From the NCBI RefSeq assembly GCF_041320605.1, contig NZ_CP166679.1:3582001-3646000 (forward strand): a stretch of DNA of 64,000 nucleotides, written 5' to 3'. The notes below the pieces were generated by a model. That model did no database searches, was not told the origin of the DNA, and was given only the letters and a program-made list of their open reading frames with translations. Positions 1 through 8,769 of this stretch are shown here, piece by piece. A program made the position numbers and the translations under genes. This DNA is from Arenibacter antarcticus (lineage in GTDB: Bacteria; Bacteroidota; Bacteroidia; Flavobacteriales; Flavobacteriaceae). Positions within the stretch are counted from its first letter, which is position 1; every line of letters begins with the position of its first letter.

Positions 1-125
1 TACAAACCAAATTTGATAACCTGTAACGATAAGGTTTAATAATATATTAAACTTCTTTAAGAGACCTCTATAGTTTGAGTAGAGGGTAGGAGGAGAGATA
101 TAGAGTTCTATCGTTTGATTGAATT

Positions 126-419
126 TTATAAATGTCTGATAAAATCCATTCTTTCGCCTAAAACGCGGATTATGAAAATTCCATTATTAATCCTGTTATA
201 AAAGATTACATGCGATTTATACCGGTATCGAAGTAGCAAGGTTTCATTCCCATGCAGGTAGAACCTTCCCATTTCTGGCCTGTCGGTCAATTCTTGAAAA
301 CAGGTAATAAGACCATTCTTATAAACACGAGCTTGGTTAATTCCAAAATTTTCAATGGTATATTCCGCAATTTTTTCAAGGTCAGATTCTGCACTTTTAC
401 TAAGAAGGTATTTAGCCAT
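126..419 (-). CDS. ParE/RelE-family toxin
   Basis: Toxin half of a type II toxin-antitoxin pair; the family acts on gyrase (ParE) or on ribosome-bound mRNA (RelE). About 97 residues with the usual layout: an N-terminal helical hairpin (SAESDLEKIAEYTIENFG), then a beta-sheet core with LLLRYRYKSHVIFYNR and a C-terminal RVLGERMDFIRHL, the ParE ending. An ATG at 431 is also in frame, but ATG 419 gives the usual MAKY start and only a few bases of overlap with the antitoxin stop at 412. It is co-transcribed behind the antitoxin. ParE rather than RelE is inferred from the ParD-like partner. The pair sits at the outer edge of a degraded mobile island, where such modules commonly act as stabilisers. 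Confidence 0.85.
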   Translation of the reverse strand: MAKYLLSKSAESDLEKIAEYTIENFGINQARVYKNGLITCFQELTDRPEMGRFYLHGNETLLLRYRYKSHVIFYNRINNGIFIIRVLGERMDFIRHL

Positions 420-666
420 TCTTTTTGGCATATTTCAATTCGGCATCCTTCCAGATATCATCGACACTTTTATCGCTTACACCACTTGCTAAGCCCTCAT
501 CAAGCGCCATTTCAAGTGCGATTAGGTCTTGTTGAGTGGACTGATGGGTTCTGACCAAATGTCTTATATATTCACTATCGTTGGTGAAGTCGCCCTTTTC
601 AATCTGCTTCTTAATCCATTCATCCTGTTGCTCTGTAAAAGTTATTGATTTTCTAATTACCCCCAT
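412..666 (-). CDS. ParD-like antitoxin
   Basis: Antitoxin of the ParDE pair, 84 residues. The N-terminus (IRKSITFTEQQDEWIKKQI) is a ribbon-helix-helix DNA-binding domain, followed by GDFTNDSEYIRHLVR, the typical second helix of ParD/CopG proteins. The acidic C-terminal half (DEGLASGVSDKSVDDIWKDA) would wrap the toxin; GLASG followed by SVDDIW is common in chromosomal ParD proteins. The gene lies upstream of the toxin and overlaps it, the normal ParD-ParE order. Family knowledge predicts autoregulation of the operon; I did not identify an operator in the AT-rich upstream sequence. Confidence 0.85.
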   Translation of the reverse strand: MGVIRKSITFTEQQDEWIKKQIEKGDFTNDSEYIRHLVRTHQSTQQDLIALEMALDEGLASGVSDKSVDDIWKDAELKYAKKNG

Positions 667-864
667 AATGCACCAATATTATTATAATTGATGCAAATTA
701 ATAATTATTAAGACATCTTGCAATTATTTTATTTATAATTTTATTTGGATTTTTGCTATTGGAAATGCCCTGTCGGTTCTTCCTAGAAAAAGGGTGCCTT
801 GACGTATGGGTAAAAGGTTAGATTTATAATCCATCTCAAAATATACAATTTGTCCAAATAGGCT

Positions 865-1146
865 TTAGTAAAGTTTTTCTTCTAACGCATCCCTCCATTG
901 AATAAAACCCTTACTATCATTAGAATAATCGTGTATAATTCGGCTAAAGTTTACGGGTTGAGATTCCAAATAAAACTGCCTGCCCTGATTTCTAATTGTA
1001 TTCAATGCCGAATCAACAGAAGCTAGATGTTCCTTTAAGGGTGAGGTCTTTTTTTCGAAATGCCAAATGTAAGTCGCTTCTTCAGTATCTAAAGTTTCCA
1101 AAATCACATGGAATGGATTATCAAAAACTTGACCTATTAGCCTTTT
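865..1146 (-). pseudogene. C-terminal remnant of an unidentified protein
   Basis: An open frame of roughly 90 codons ending in IQWRDALEEKLY. It reads through from an in-frame TGA at 1147-1149 with no ATG; the only start available is an internal GTG at 1107. The peptide (VFDNPFHVILETLDTEEATY, later FSRIIHDYS) reads like the C-terminal end of a longer folded protein rather than a complete small one. I do not recognise the family with confidence. It lies in the decayed outer part of the island, so a truncated gene is the most likely reading; a short gene starting at GTG 1107 is the alternative. Confidence 0.4.
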
Positions 1147-1237
1147 TCATTTTGTACTAATATAAATAGCGAAATTGTTAATGTTGAGCGTTAACTAGTA
1201 AGTAGAATAATTGAAATATGGTAATAGGTTTTATTAC

Positions 1238-1275
1238 AAAATGTCCAGTTTATTAGTTAGAAAACTGGACATTTT
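1238..1275. repeat. Strong 14-bp stem-loop
   Basis: Perfect inverted repeat, arms 1238-1251 and 1262-1275 (AAAATGTCCAGTTT and its complement) around a 10-nt loop, ending in short A/T tracts on both sides. It could act as a bidirectional terminator or be the end of a lost element. No intact gene ends next to it. The rest of 1150-1639 holds no coding frame I can support. Confidence 0.5.
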
Positions 1276-1589
1276 GAATGCTTATGGATAACCAGTTTTT
1301 ATTGTAAACCTCTGAAAATATTGAGGACAAGATAGATAAGTTGCCTAAAAGGGTTAGAGCTCACCTATATAGATTTTTATAAAACAGTGACTAGGTGGGA
1401 AGCCATTATTAAATATCAATATAGAACGGCCGACTCCAGAAAAGAAAAAATACATTTAAGGAAGCCTATTAGGTTACTGAGGTTATTTGTGAAAAATTCT
1501 TTAGGCTGACTTTCTGTTCATGCCCCAAATCTTACCCCAAAACTTTGCGCCTGGATCCAATGCTGTTTTTGTAGTGTTCAGGCAGATAA

Positions 1590-1615
1590 GCCTACCTTGC
1601 CGTCAGGCAGGCGTA
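1590..1615. repeat. REP-like palindromic motif (TGCCGTCAGGCAGGC type)
   Basis: GC-rich imperfect palindrome (CTTGCCGTCAGGCAGGCG) standing out from AT-rich surroundings just downstream of the 1640-2104 gene. Related palindromes occur at about 12118-12152, 13742-13768 and, in shortened form, 43231-43245 and 59020-59065. Function unknown; dispersed short palindromes of this sort are usually REP-like elements. Confidence 0.4.
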
Positions 1616-1639
1616 GAGCAAAATCGGATAGGGCGCAAC

Positions 1640-2104
1640 CTACTTTGGATTTGTCTCTTTCTCTTTTTCCGTCCAAATCAGAAATCCCTTGTAGACTTCT
1701 GGGTGTTCACGGAAATACGTATTAAATTGTTTTGAAATAGCTGCTCTTCCCTCCTGGAAGGCTACTTCCTTTTCTTCCTCGAACTGTCTAACCTGATAGC
1801 CTAGATAGCCCAATGTGGAAATGGAAAGTATTGGAATCGCCAGTATCATAATTAGGAACCATTTCGGAATTAGGAGTGCCGTTTTTATTTCCTGTTTTAC
1901 TTCACTAAGCCCCGTATTTTGCTCTCGGAAGCGATTGTCCTGTGTTTTATTGAGTTCCTCCTGTTTGTACCGTATTCGGGATATATCCTGTACGGTCTCG
2001 GAACTGGTCAGTTCCTTGGTCAGTGTTTTCAATTGTACCAACATCTGTTTTAGTCCTTCCAGTTCATCGACCAATAATTCCATGATTTCGTCCAGCTTTG
2101 CCAT
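1640..2104 (-). CDS. Mobile-element-associated coiled-coil membrane protein (DUF6730-like)
   Basis: 154 residues. The N-terminal part (MAKLDEIMELLVDELEGLK through about residue 85) is predicted coiled coil; a hydrophobic segment follows (PKWFLIMILAIPILSISTLG, about 87-106), then a charged tail. From memory, short proteins starting MAKLDEI with this plan accompany relaxase/mobilisation genes in Bacteroidota integrative elements (DUF6730-like). I infer the same association here because VapE, an HTH protein and a tyrosine integrase lie in the same orientation upstream. About 20 bp upstream lies the tail of a broken gene. Function unknown; a role in conjugation or mobilisation is inference only. 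Confidence 0.55.
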   Translation of the reverse strand: MAKLDEIMELLVDELEGLKQMLVQLKTLTKELTSSETVQDISRIRYKQEELNKTQDNRFREQNTGLSEVKQEIKTALLIPKWFLIMILAIPILSISTLGYLGYQVRQFEEEKEVAFQEGRAAISKQFNTYFREHPEVYKGFLIWTEKEKETNPK

Positions 2105-2122
2105 AGTATTTTGGTTTAAATA

Positions 2123-2214
2123 TTAATATCCTATTTCCATTCCTACACTTTTTTGAATCGCTTGTTTGATGACTGTTTTAGCCAGTTTTATAGCGATATT
2201 CCCACTGAGCTCAG
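2123..2214 (-). pseudogene. Tail of a lost mobile-element gene
   Basis: The frame that ends at 2123 encodes LSGNIAIKLAKTVIKQAIQK and a few more residues before its stop, 18 bp ahead of the DUF6730-like start. This looks like the C-terminal tail of the gene that once preceded it, probably a mobilisation protein. At 2214/2215 the sequence switches abruptly to a copy of an oxidoreductase gene fragment. The identity of the lost gene cannot be told from so short a tail. Confidence 0.35.
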
Positions 2215-2448
2215 TGGCCCTTCCTTTCAGGAAAATGATAAGTGCCGGCCTCTCCATAAGGAGCAATTTCATTATTACTTTGTCCGGCAGGGTAAATCTG
2301 AATCTCAGACGGGATCGATAGATCGAAGGCCCAAAAAGGGGCATCCATATCATGACATCCAAAGTCTCCCAATGCACCGCAACCATATATCCAAAAATCC
2401 CGCCAAGTGACTGGCGAAAAAAGATCGTTATAGGGCCGAAATGGTGAC
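2215..2448 (-). pseudogene. Duplicated internal fragment of the Gfo/Idh/MocA oxidoreductase gene
   Basis: 234 bp match 10689-10922 on the same strand with five mismatches and no gaps, by direct comparison. The encoded stretch (NDLFSPVTWRDFWIYGCGAL and onward to YHFPERKG) is the same internal part of the Gfo/Idh/MocA protein at 10241-11668. There is no start, no NAD-binding domain and no C-terminus, so it cannot be functional. Both edges are sharp. The high identity suggests recent copying within the island. Confidence 0.85.
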
Positions 2449-2628
2449 TGTTCCAATCTAAATATTTAATAAGCTTATCAATTGACAAAAATAAGATTTG
2501 AATTTCTAGCATATTCAAATCCTAATGTACGGATTGTATCAAATTATAATTGAAGTGAGGTATAAGTACGCTGCTAAAATGAATAATTTATGGGGTCATT
2601 ATGTTGAACTTATAAAAAACAAGTCGGT

Positions 2629-4056
2629 ATGAAATTAAATGTTCTATTTATCAACGATGTGCACGGTTATTTGGAACCACACGCCGAAATATTTTATGAT
2701 GATACTGGTGAAGTTGTGGAAATTGCTGGTGGCTATGCCCATATTGCAGGCATCGTAGAAAAGATTCGAAAAGAAAACCCAAACACCCTCTTGTTTGACG
2801 GTGGCGACACACTCCACGGCACAAAACCGCTTGTAGATTCGAAAGGTGAAGCGCTAATCCCTATTTTAAATGCTTTAAAAATTGATGCTTTGGTGGGGCA
2901 TTGGGATTTTGCATACGGCCCTAATCATCTACAACAACTTGAGAAACAACTTGAATTTCCTGTATTGGGCTGCAATGTTTATCATGATGATGGTTCACAT
3001 TTTTTAGAATCCTCTTTAATGTTGGAGCAAGGAGGTATAAAAATTGGAGTCATCGGCATTTGTGCAATGATTGTGGATAAGGTCATGCCGAAAAAAATGT
3101 CCGAGGGCTTAAAATTTACAACTGGAAAAGAGGAAGTGCCAAAATATATCGAGCAATTGAAGGCCAAAGGTGCTGATATCATTCTGCTACTTTCCCATAA
3201 TGGATTTCCACAGGATTTTGAACTTCTGAAAGAAATCAAGGGCGTGGATATTTGCTTGAGTGCTCACACTCATAACCGAATCTATAAGCCAATTGAGGTG
3301 AATGGCGCACAGATTGTGCAATGTGGTTGCCATGGAACCTTTGTTGGAAACTTCAGTTTAGAATTGGAAAACAAAAAAATTAAACATATCAATTACGAGT
3401 TGATAAAAGTTGATGCCTCTATTCCCAAAGACGAGAAGGTGGCACAATTGGTGAAAGAAGCTATCAAACCATTTAAAAATATTAATGAAAACATAGTGGG
3501 AGGCACCAGCCAAACGTTACATAGATATACTACTCTAAATTCCACTATGGATGAGCTGCTTTTAAGAGCCATAGCCCAAAGCACCAATACCGAGATTGCC
3601 TTTTCTAATGGATGGCGCTATGGAGCCCCAATTGCTAAAGGACCTATTACTGAAAATGATTTGTATAACATTGCTCCAATGAATCCACCGGTTTCTACTG
3701 TAGAATTAACTGGAGCAGAAATCGAGCAAATGCTAGAAGAAAACCTTGAACGCACATTTTGTAGCGACCCTTTTGGACAAATGGGAGGCTATGTAAAACG
3801 CTGTTTGGGAATTCAGGTGAATATGCGCATCGAAAATCCAACAGGGCATCGCATTCAGGAATTATTTTTTGAAGGAAAACATATAGACCCTAAAAACACC
3901 TATCTGGTAAGTTTTGTTACCATGCAAGGTGTGCCAATAAAATATGGCAAAAACCGAAAAGAACATAATAAAAAAGCCATCGAAGCAATGAAGGATTTTT
4001 TACAAACAAACAAGGAATTTAATCCAAATAATCAATACGTTTTTAGGTTGGTTTAA
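2629..4056 (+). CDS. SoxB-like metallophosphatase / 5'-nucleotidase family protein
   Basis: Two-domain calcineurin-like metallohydrolase of the UshA/SoxB superfamily, 475 residues. Metal-site motifs are visible: NDVHG (9-13), DGGDTLHG (57-64), GHWDFAYG (90-97), LLSHNG and SAHTHNR. The GHWDFxYG motif replaces the GNHEFD of ordinary 5'-nucleotidases and matches the GHWEFTYG form I associate with SoxB, the thiosulfohydrolase of the Sox pathway. The second half is the 5_nucleotid_C domain (SNGWRYGAPIAKGPIT). There is no signal peptide, whereas classic SoxB is exported, so it should be cytoplasmic. It converges with a sulfur transport/persulfide operon, which supports a sulfur role. A nucleotide phosphatase remains possible. 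Confidence 0.8.
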   Translation: MKLNVLFINDVHGYLEPHAEIFYDDTGEVVEIAGGYAHIAGIVEKIRKENPNTLLFDGGDTLHGTKPLVDSKGEALIPILNALKIDALVGHWDFAYGPNHLQQLEKQLEFPVLGCNVYHDDGSHFLESSLMLEQGGIKIGVIGICAMIVDKVMPKKMSEGLKFTTGKEEVPKYIEQLKAKGADIILLLSHNGFPQDFELLKEIKGVDICLSAHTHNRIYKPIEVNGAQIVQCGCHGTFVGNFSLELENKKIKHINYELIKVDASIPKDEKVAQLVKEAIKPFKNINENIVGGTSQTLHRYTTLNSTMDELLLRAIAQSTNTEIAFSNGWRYGAPIAKGPITENDLYNIAPMNPPVSTVELTGAEIEQMLEENLERTFCSDPFGQMGGYVKRCLGIQVNMRIENPTGHRIQELFFEGKHIDPKNTYLVSFVTMQGVPIKYGKNRKEHNKKAIEAMKDFLQTNKEFNPNNQYVFRLV

Positions 4057-4118
4057 TGTAGTCTACAAGCGGAAATGATCTAAACCAACCCTAAATATAC
4101 TGACACTCTTATTGTAGT

Positions 4119-4532
4119 TTAATGAGGCAATTTCGTTTTTAAAACTCCATAAATAAGAGTTCCAATTAAAGCACCAAGAATAACGAGCAATATTGAAACA
4201 TAACCTGCTCCAGCCAGAACATACATGGGTCCTGGACATACACCAGCTAGAGCCCAACCCAATCCAAATACGATACCACCTACCAAATAGCGAGTGACAC
4301 TTTTTTCTTTGGGCTCTAAACTCATTTTATCCCCGTCGAGTGGTTTTATATTTTTTTGTTTGATGACTTGTATCCCAAGTATACCAAGTAACACTGCAGA
4401 CCCCATGAGTCCATACATATGAAATGAACCAAATTGAAACATTTCATAAATACGGAACCAAGATGCAGCTTCGGACTTGTACATTGTAATTCCGAATAAA
4501 ATGCCGATTAACAAATACGTTATATATTTCAT
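4119..4532 (-). CDS. YeeE/YedE-family sulfur transporter subunit (DUF6691)
   Basis: Small membrane protein, about 137 residues, with four hydrophobic segments and the signature GLGWALAGVCPGPMYVLAG around residues 92-110. The Cys-Pro-Gly motif is the conserved pore cysteine of the YeeE/YedE (TsuA-like) thiosulfate/sulfur-transport family. In Bacteroidota this half-size protein is usually encoded next to a second YeeE/YedE half. Here that partner is directly upstream, with one base between its stop and this ATG, indicating translational coupling. A TTG at 4541 is in frame, but ATG 4532 fits the family start better. Confidence 0.85.
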   Translation of the reverse strand: MKYITYLLIGILFGITMYKSEAASWFRIYEMFQFGSFHMYGLMGSAVLLGILGIQVIKQKNIKPLDGDKMSLEPKEKSVTRYLVGGIVFGLGWALAGVCPGPMYVLAGAGYVSILLVILGALIGTLIYGVLKTKLPH

Positions 4533-4533
4533 G

Positions 4534-5095
4534 TTATGCAAAAATTAGAGGGTATATTAAATGTACCATGATAATACCACCAATAAAGAAGCCTATGACA
4601 GCAATTAATGAAGGTAATTGTAAATTACTCATGCCAGATATGCCGTGACCTGATGTACAACCACCTGCATATCTCGCACCAAAACCTACCAATATCCCCC
4701 CCCAATAGAAGAATGGCAATATTAATTGGGTCGCCCAACGCCTCAAGTGAAAAAATCTCTGGAGGCAAATAATATTCACCCGCACTTGTAATTTGATAAT
4801 CGGTAGCAAGTTGTTGGGTTACTTCCGGATTAATTACCACACTAGAATTACCCATATAATTTGAAGCGATAAAACCTCCAAGGGTTGCGCCTACTACAAC
4901 TATTAAATTCCAGCGTTTGGACTTCCAATCATAATTAAAATAATCTGCCACTTTCTCTGCACCCATTGCTGCACACGCCGTACGTAAATTAGAAGACATT
5001 CCAAATTGTTTGCCGGCGAACAATAATAGGAACATAACTAATGCAATTAATGGCCCTCCTACATACCATGGCCAAGGTTCATAAATAACATTCAT
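4534..5095 (-). pseudogene. YeeE/YedE-family transporter subunit, frameshifted at a G8 run
   Basis: The first part reads MNVIYEPWPWYVGGPLIALV through [10 protein letters not shown]; the rest continues in another frame as [20 protein letters not shown] to PLIFA. Both parts belong to one family member of about 186 residues; AGGCTSGHG is the second conserved cysteine motif of YeeE/YedE. The switch falls in eight G residues on the coding strand (positions 4696-4703). Seven Gs would give an uninterrupted protein. It may be a real mutation, a slippage-controlled ON/OFF switch or a homopolymer sequencing error. The gene is the middle member of the MBL-rhodanese, YeeE, DUF6691 operon, 25 bp after the first gene. 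Confidence 0.8.
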
Positions 5096-5120
5096 AATAG
5101 AAATTTATATAAGTTTATAA

Positions 5121-6449
5121 CTATTTAAAATCATTTACTTTTTCGCCCAAATCATAAACTTTGGTGCTATTTAAGTTCTTTTCGATAATACTGCTTCCTG
5201 CCGCACTTCTGTAACCACCAGCACAATGCACTACAATGGGCTTGTTGGTCGGAATTTTATTGACACTGTCTCGCAATGTATTTAAGGGCATTGAAAGGGC
5301 GCTTTCAAATACTTTGCCCTCTTCCACCTCGCTTGTGTTGCGGACATCTATAATGGTATAATCTTTTGGATTTTTTTTAAAGTCCTTAATATCCAACGGA
5401 CTTGTTTCTTTTAGCTTAATGCTTGGTAGCGTCACAACTTTTTGAAGTTGGTTTTCATAACCAATTTTGGCAACACGTTCTAAAATTGTTTCCAAATCTT
5501 TTGGATGGTCAATGACCATGCTGAATTTTTCTTCAGGTTTAATGATAGCACCTAACCATGTTTCAAATTTGGCGGTTTCTGATGCAGCTTGTATATTGAT
5601 ACTACCTTTGAGGTGTCCTTTTTTAAATTCGCTTTCCTCACGTATATCAACGATAAGTCCGCGTACGTTGCTATTCATTTTAAATGCCACTTTCGCTATG
5701 GCTTTACGAATGGTTTCGGTTCCTTTTTTATTCACATCAACATTGTACCCAAAATACGAGGGAATGAAAGGTTGACTGTCCAATAATTCTTTCACAAATT
5801 CCTTTTTGGAAGTGGTTATAAAGGCCCAATTCTGTTTACGTTCATCTCCCAAAGTACTACTACTGGCGTCACCCATACTTTTACCGCAAAGCGAGCCTGC
5901 CCCATGCGCAGGGTACACGATGGCATCATCGGGTAGGTCGTGGAATTTGGTGTGTATGCTATCAAACATCGCTTCTGCAAGTTCTTGTTGTTTCTGTTTT
6001 TTATTTACACCGTCTTCTCTCAAATCTGGTCTGCCAACATCTCCTACAAAAAGTGTATCGCCTGTAAAAAGCACGGTTTTATCGCCCTCTTTGGCCACAA
6101 CAGTAATGCTGTCTGGAGAATGCCCAGGCGTATTTAAGGCCGTGAAATTAATGTTCCCTAGTGGTATTACATCCCCTTCGTCGAAGTTGGTATGAGGATA
6201 CATGGCACCTAATTTCTTACTGTTATAAATGGTAGCCCCAGTTTCTTTATGTATTTGCAAATGTGAGCTTACAAAATCCGCATGTGAATGTGTTTCAATT
6301 ACTGCTATAATCTTTGCGTTGTTTGCTGTGGCAAATTCATAATAGGCCTCGGGGTTGCGTTGAGGGTCAATAATAACCATTTGCCCCTTGCTGATGATGG
6401 CATAGGAGTAATGAGACAAAGGTCCATATTCAAATTGTTTAATTTTCAT
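5121..6449 (-). CDS. MBL-fold hydrolase with two rhodanese domains (persulfide dioxygenase-like)
   Basis: 442 residues. The N-terminal metallo-beta-lactamase domain has ETHSHADFVSSH (52-63), NTPGHSPDS, FTGDTLFVGDVGRPDL and YPAHGAGSLCG, the metal-site motifs of the ETHE1/CstB-like group. Two rhodanese domains follow. The first (VDIREESEFKKGHLKGSINI) lacks a catalytic cysteine, having SMVIDHP at the active-site position; the second carries the active loop HCAGGYRSAAGSS. Known relatives oxidise persulfides or transfer sulfane sulfur in sulfide/thiosulfate detoxification. It is the first gene of the operon leading into the YeeE/YedE and DUF6691 transporter halves, so imported sulfane sulfur is a plausible substrate. 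Cytoplasmic: no signal peptide. Confidence 0.87.
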   Translation of the reverse strand: MKIKQFEYGPLSHYSYAIISKGQMVIIDPQRNPEAYYEFATANNAKIIAVIETHSHADFVSSHLQIHKETGATIYNSKKLGAMYPHTNFDEGDVIPLGNINFTALNTPGHSPDSITVVAKEGDKTVLFTGDTLFVGDVGRPDLREDGVNKKQKQQELAEAMFDSIHTKFHDLPDDAIVYPAHGAGSLCGKSMGDASSSTLGDERKQNWAFITTSKKEFVKELLDSQPFIPSYFGYNVDVNKKGTETIRKAIAKVAFKMNSNVRGLIVDIREESEFKKGHLKGSINIQAASETAKFETWLGAIIKPEEKFSMVIDHPKDLETILERVAKIGYENQLQKVVTLPSIKLKETSPLDIKDFKKNPKDYTIIDVRNTSEVEEGKVFESALSMPLNTLRDSVNKIPTNKPIVVHCAGGYRSAAGSSIIEKNLNSTKVYDLGEKVNDFK

Positions 6450-6717
6450 ATTGGTATTTTGAAGTTCATAGTTTCATCAACCCAATATAATAAGCTTTTT
6501 TCGTTGTAATTATCTCATTCGAATGTAATTTTAATCGCATTTCATTTGTTCGGTTTCCTCCGTCACATTTCCATAAGGCAACATTTCTTAACCGAAATAT
6601 GGCTTGGTTCTTTCTTATTTCATCAGTTAATTCTTTTTTTCGTTTTTCTCTTACCTTCTTACCTAAGTCCCTGTTTATAAGGGTTGAGCGCTTAGGTGGG
6701 TTATTTTTTGATCTTAC

Positions 6718-6832
6718 CCTAATAGGTAGGATAGGTAATACCTAGGTAACTTGGGGTTAATGCATCTTACCTATGGTAGTTCCCGCAGTTAGGGCGGTCA
6801 TGGTCCATTAGGTAAGTAGGTAGGTGCAATTT
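6718..6832. repeat. Cluster of TAGGTA/TACCTA motifs
   Basis: Within the 390-bp gap between the sulfur operon and the VapE gene, the 6-mer TAGGTA or its complement recurs many times in both orientations (for example AATAGGTAGGATAGGTAA, TACCTAGGTAA, TTAGGTAAGTAGGTAGG); two more ACCTA-type copies lie at 6650-6710. Clustered short repeats beside a replication-type gene can be iterons, an oriT or operator sites. Nothing else in the gap looks coding. Confidence 0.4.
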
Positions 6833-6839
6833 CACTTTT

Positions 6840-8033
6840 CTAAGACTCAACTTCCCAGGGACTCTTGGCAAACACCGATTTGGCCAGATACCCATACACT
6901 TGGCGTTTGGGATGTTTCACCCGTTGGAAGTTGAACCCCGATAAGGCGCGTTCAAGGTTTATCTGGTTCAGTCTTACGTTTAAGCTACTCAGCTTGACCA
7001 ATACATCTGAGGCGGTTACGAAGTCGTTGATATCATTCGATTTTTCAAAATATTTGGAAACCAGTTCCTCCTCGGTGGTCAATTTGGTATATTTTTTATT
7101 CCGTTCTTCGTTCTCCATAATATCCGTTAGCGTGAGTTCTGGATTGAAGCCTGGATCAGAATAGGCGAGGTGGTAGGCCTGTATCCAGACGTTCTTGATC
7201 TCCACTTACTTGGAGTAGGAGAAATCTATTTTATCCATTAGCTCAAAGCACAACCAGCGTACGGATCCAGTCTCACCGTTTAGAAAGGACGACATATTGG
7301 TGGATCCCAAAAAAGAACAGATTCTGGGTAGGGTAGTATTCTTTCGGTCATAGGGCAGACGTTCGTTGATAAAGGTTTTGGAAAAGAACGCTTTCAGGGC
7401 ATTCACATCCTTTTTGGTCAGCACGGCCAGCTCGTCCAAGTTGTAGAGGAAGTTCCGGCACAATTGGATCCTAGCATCCTTATCATTACTGATGTCCTCC
7501 GCCATATAATCTGCCAGTTCCTGAGGGCAGATAAACCGGCACCAGGTAGATTTCCCCGAGCTTTGTCCCTTATGGCTGATGATCAAGGCCTGTTTATTGA
7601 AGTAGCCTGGTTCCAGTGCACATTTTATGGCACGTACCAACCATTTTTTTAAATGGTAAAGGAAAGCCTCATCATCATAGGTAGGGACGTAGGACGCCAG
7701 TTTTTGAATGTGGTCTTCCCCGTCCCATTTGGGAAGGGATTGGAAATAGGCCTTGATTGGATTGTATTTAGGAATGAGTTCCGACCGGATCAGGATTTCC
7801 AGTTTCCCGGTACTGATATCGACACCTGCTTTGGCAAGTTCAATGATCAGGGAATTGAGATTTAGATAGGACCATTCAGCTCGTTTCTTGAACGATATCT
7901 GGAAATCATGGGATATCTCATTGTACATGATATCGTACTTCCCTTCCAAGTATTCAATGGTATAATCCTAGATGGTCTTTTTCTTGGCATCCTTTACCTT
8001 GTAAAGTTGACCTTCATGGTCACCGACTATCAT
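6840..8033 (-). pseudogene. VapE/VirE-type P-loop protein with C-terminal DUF3874, two in-frame stops
   Basis: The gene starts at ATG 8031-8033, overlapping the HTH stop as ATGA, and reads to 6840 in one frame with two interruptions: TAG at 7968-7970 after KVKDAKKKTI and TAA near 7206 after KIDFSYSK. The protein has a Walker A SHKGQSSGKSTW, the LDELAVL and STNMSSFLNGETGSVRWL motifs of virulence-associated E / primase-type ATPases, and a C-terminal DUF3874 segment (VYGYLAKSVFAKS). Intact homologues are single polypeptides in Bacteroidota mobile elements, presumed to serve element replication. Without suppression neither piece would be complete, so I call it decayed. Confidence 0.8.
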
Positions 8034-8317
8034 GGCCGTCTATTTTTGAGAGTATGTCTCAGGGCCTCGTTCTCGATATCGGCTTTAGATTTTCTACTGT
8101 TCTGTAATAGCCAATTGTTCAGTTTCCTTTTTTCAAAGAAAATCATTTTTCCATTGGGCTTGGAGTGGGGGATCGTCCCGGAGGAAGTCAGTTTGTAAAG
8201 ATAGCTTCTCGATATTCCGGTGTAGTCACAGGTTTCCTCAAAAGTCAACACCTCTTTATGGGCAGTTAACAGTTTTTCCAAGCGATCTAAGCGATCAAAA
8301 ATTAAAATAGTGTCCAT
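8030..8317 (-). CDS. Excisionase-like helix-turn-helix protein
   Basis: 95 residues. The HTH_17/MerR-like core is LTFEETCDYTGISRSYLYKL followed by TSSGTIPHSKPNGKMIFFEK and the WLLQNSRKS helix, the standard form of AlpA/excisionase-type regulators preceding VapE genes in Bacteroidota integrative elements. The N-terminal 25 residues are a short coiled-coil extension. The stop overlaps the start of the VapE gene. It probably controls excision or replication gene expression, though the downstream gene is broken. Upstream, 8318-8768 is AT-rich and non-coding; it should hold the promoter but I could not fix one. Confidence 0.8.
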   Translation of the reverse strand: MDTILIFDRLDRLEKLLTAHKEVLTFEETCDYTGISRSYLYKLTSSGTIPHSKPNGKMIFFEKRKLNNWLLQNSRKSKADIENEALRHTLKNRRP

Positions 8318-8769
8318 TTGTTTCTCTTTTAAGATTAAGAAATGAACAAAAGCGCTTTTGTTTATCTTCTATAGGTTTGTTAAAATAAAAGTAGAAAATA
8401 GGTGGGCTGAAAGCGATGAGAAACACCAATAGTTATCCACAACTATTTGGTTTACAGTACCATGTATTATATGGTGCCAATTGATAGTAAAGGAATTTTC
8501 ATCTAATTTTATTTGATATCATAAAACATCAAATGGGACCAAATGTTATATTGGTCAAATTGGTGTTTTTAGGGAGAAAATGGAGTTATTAACAATTGAA
8601 AGCGAGGGAATTGGAGATTTGGTGTTGTGAAAACAGCAAATTTGGTTATTTTGTAGGAGCGCCATGCGTATCATTTTAAGTCAGTTTTTTGAGATATGCT
8701 TTTAGGTATGTGCAATTTTATGAATATTAAACTGTCTGATTTTTGGGGAAGCCTATAGACAAAATAAGA

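Noticed and set aside
2123-2518. 131-codon open frame across the oxidoreductase fragment
   Set aside because: Most of it reads the duplicated Gfo/Idh piece in the wrong frame; only its last 30 codons look like a real gene tail.
4534-4809. Independent small gene downstream of the G8 tract
   Set aside because: Its first codons are out-of-frame translation of the upstream half; the family match begins exactly at the G run, so it is the rest of one frameshifted gene.
5806-6195. 129-codon plus-strand frame inside the MBL-rhodanese gene
   Set aside because: Antisense shadow of a clearly conserved enzyme; no recognisable protein features.
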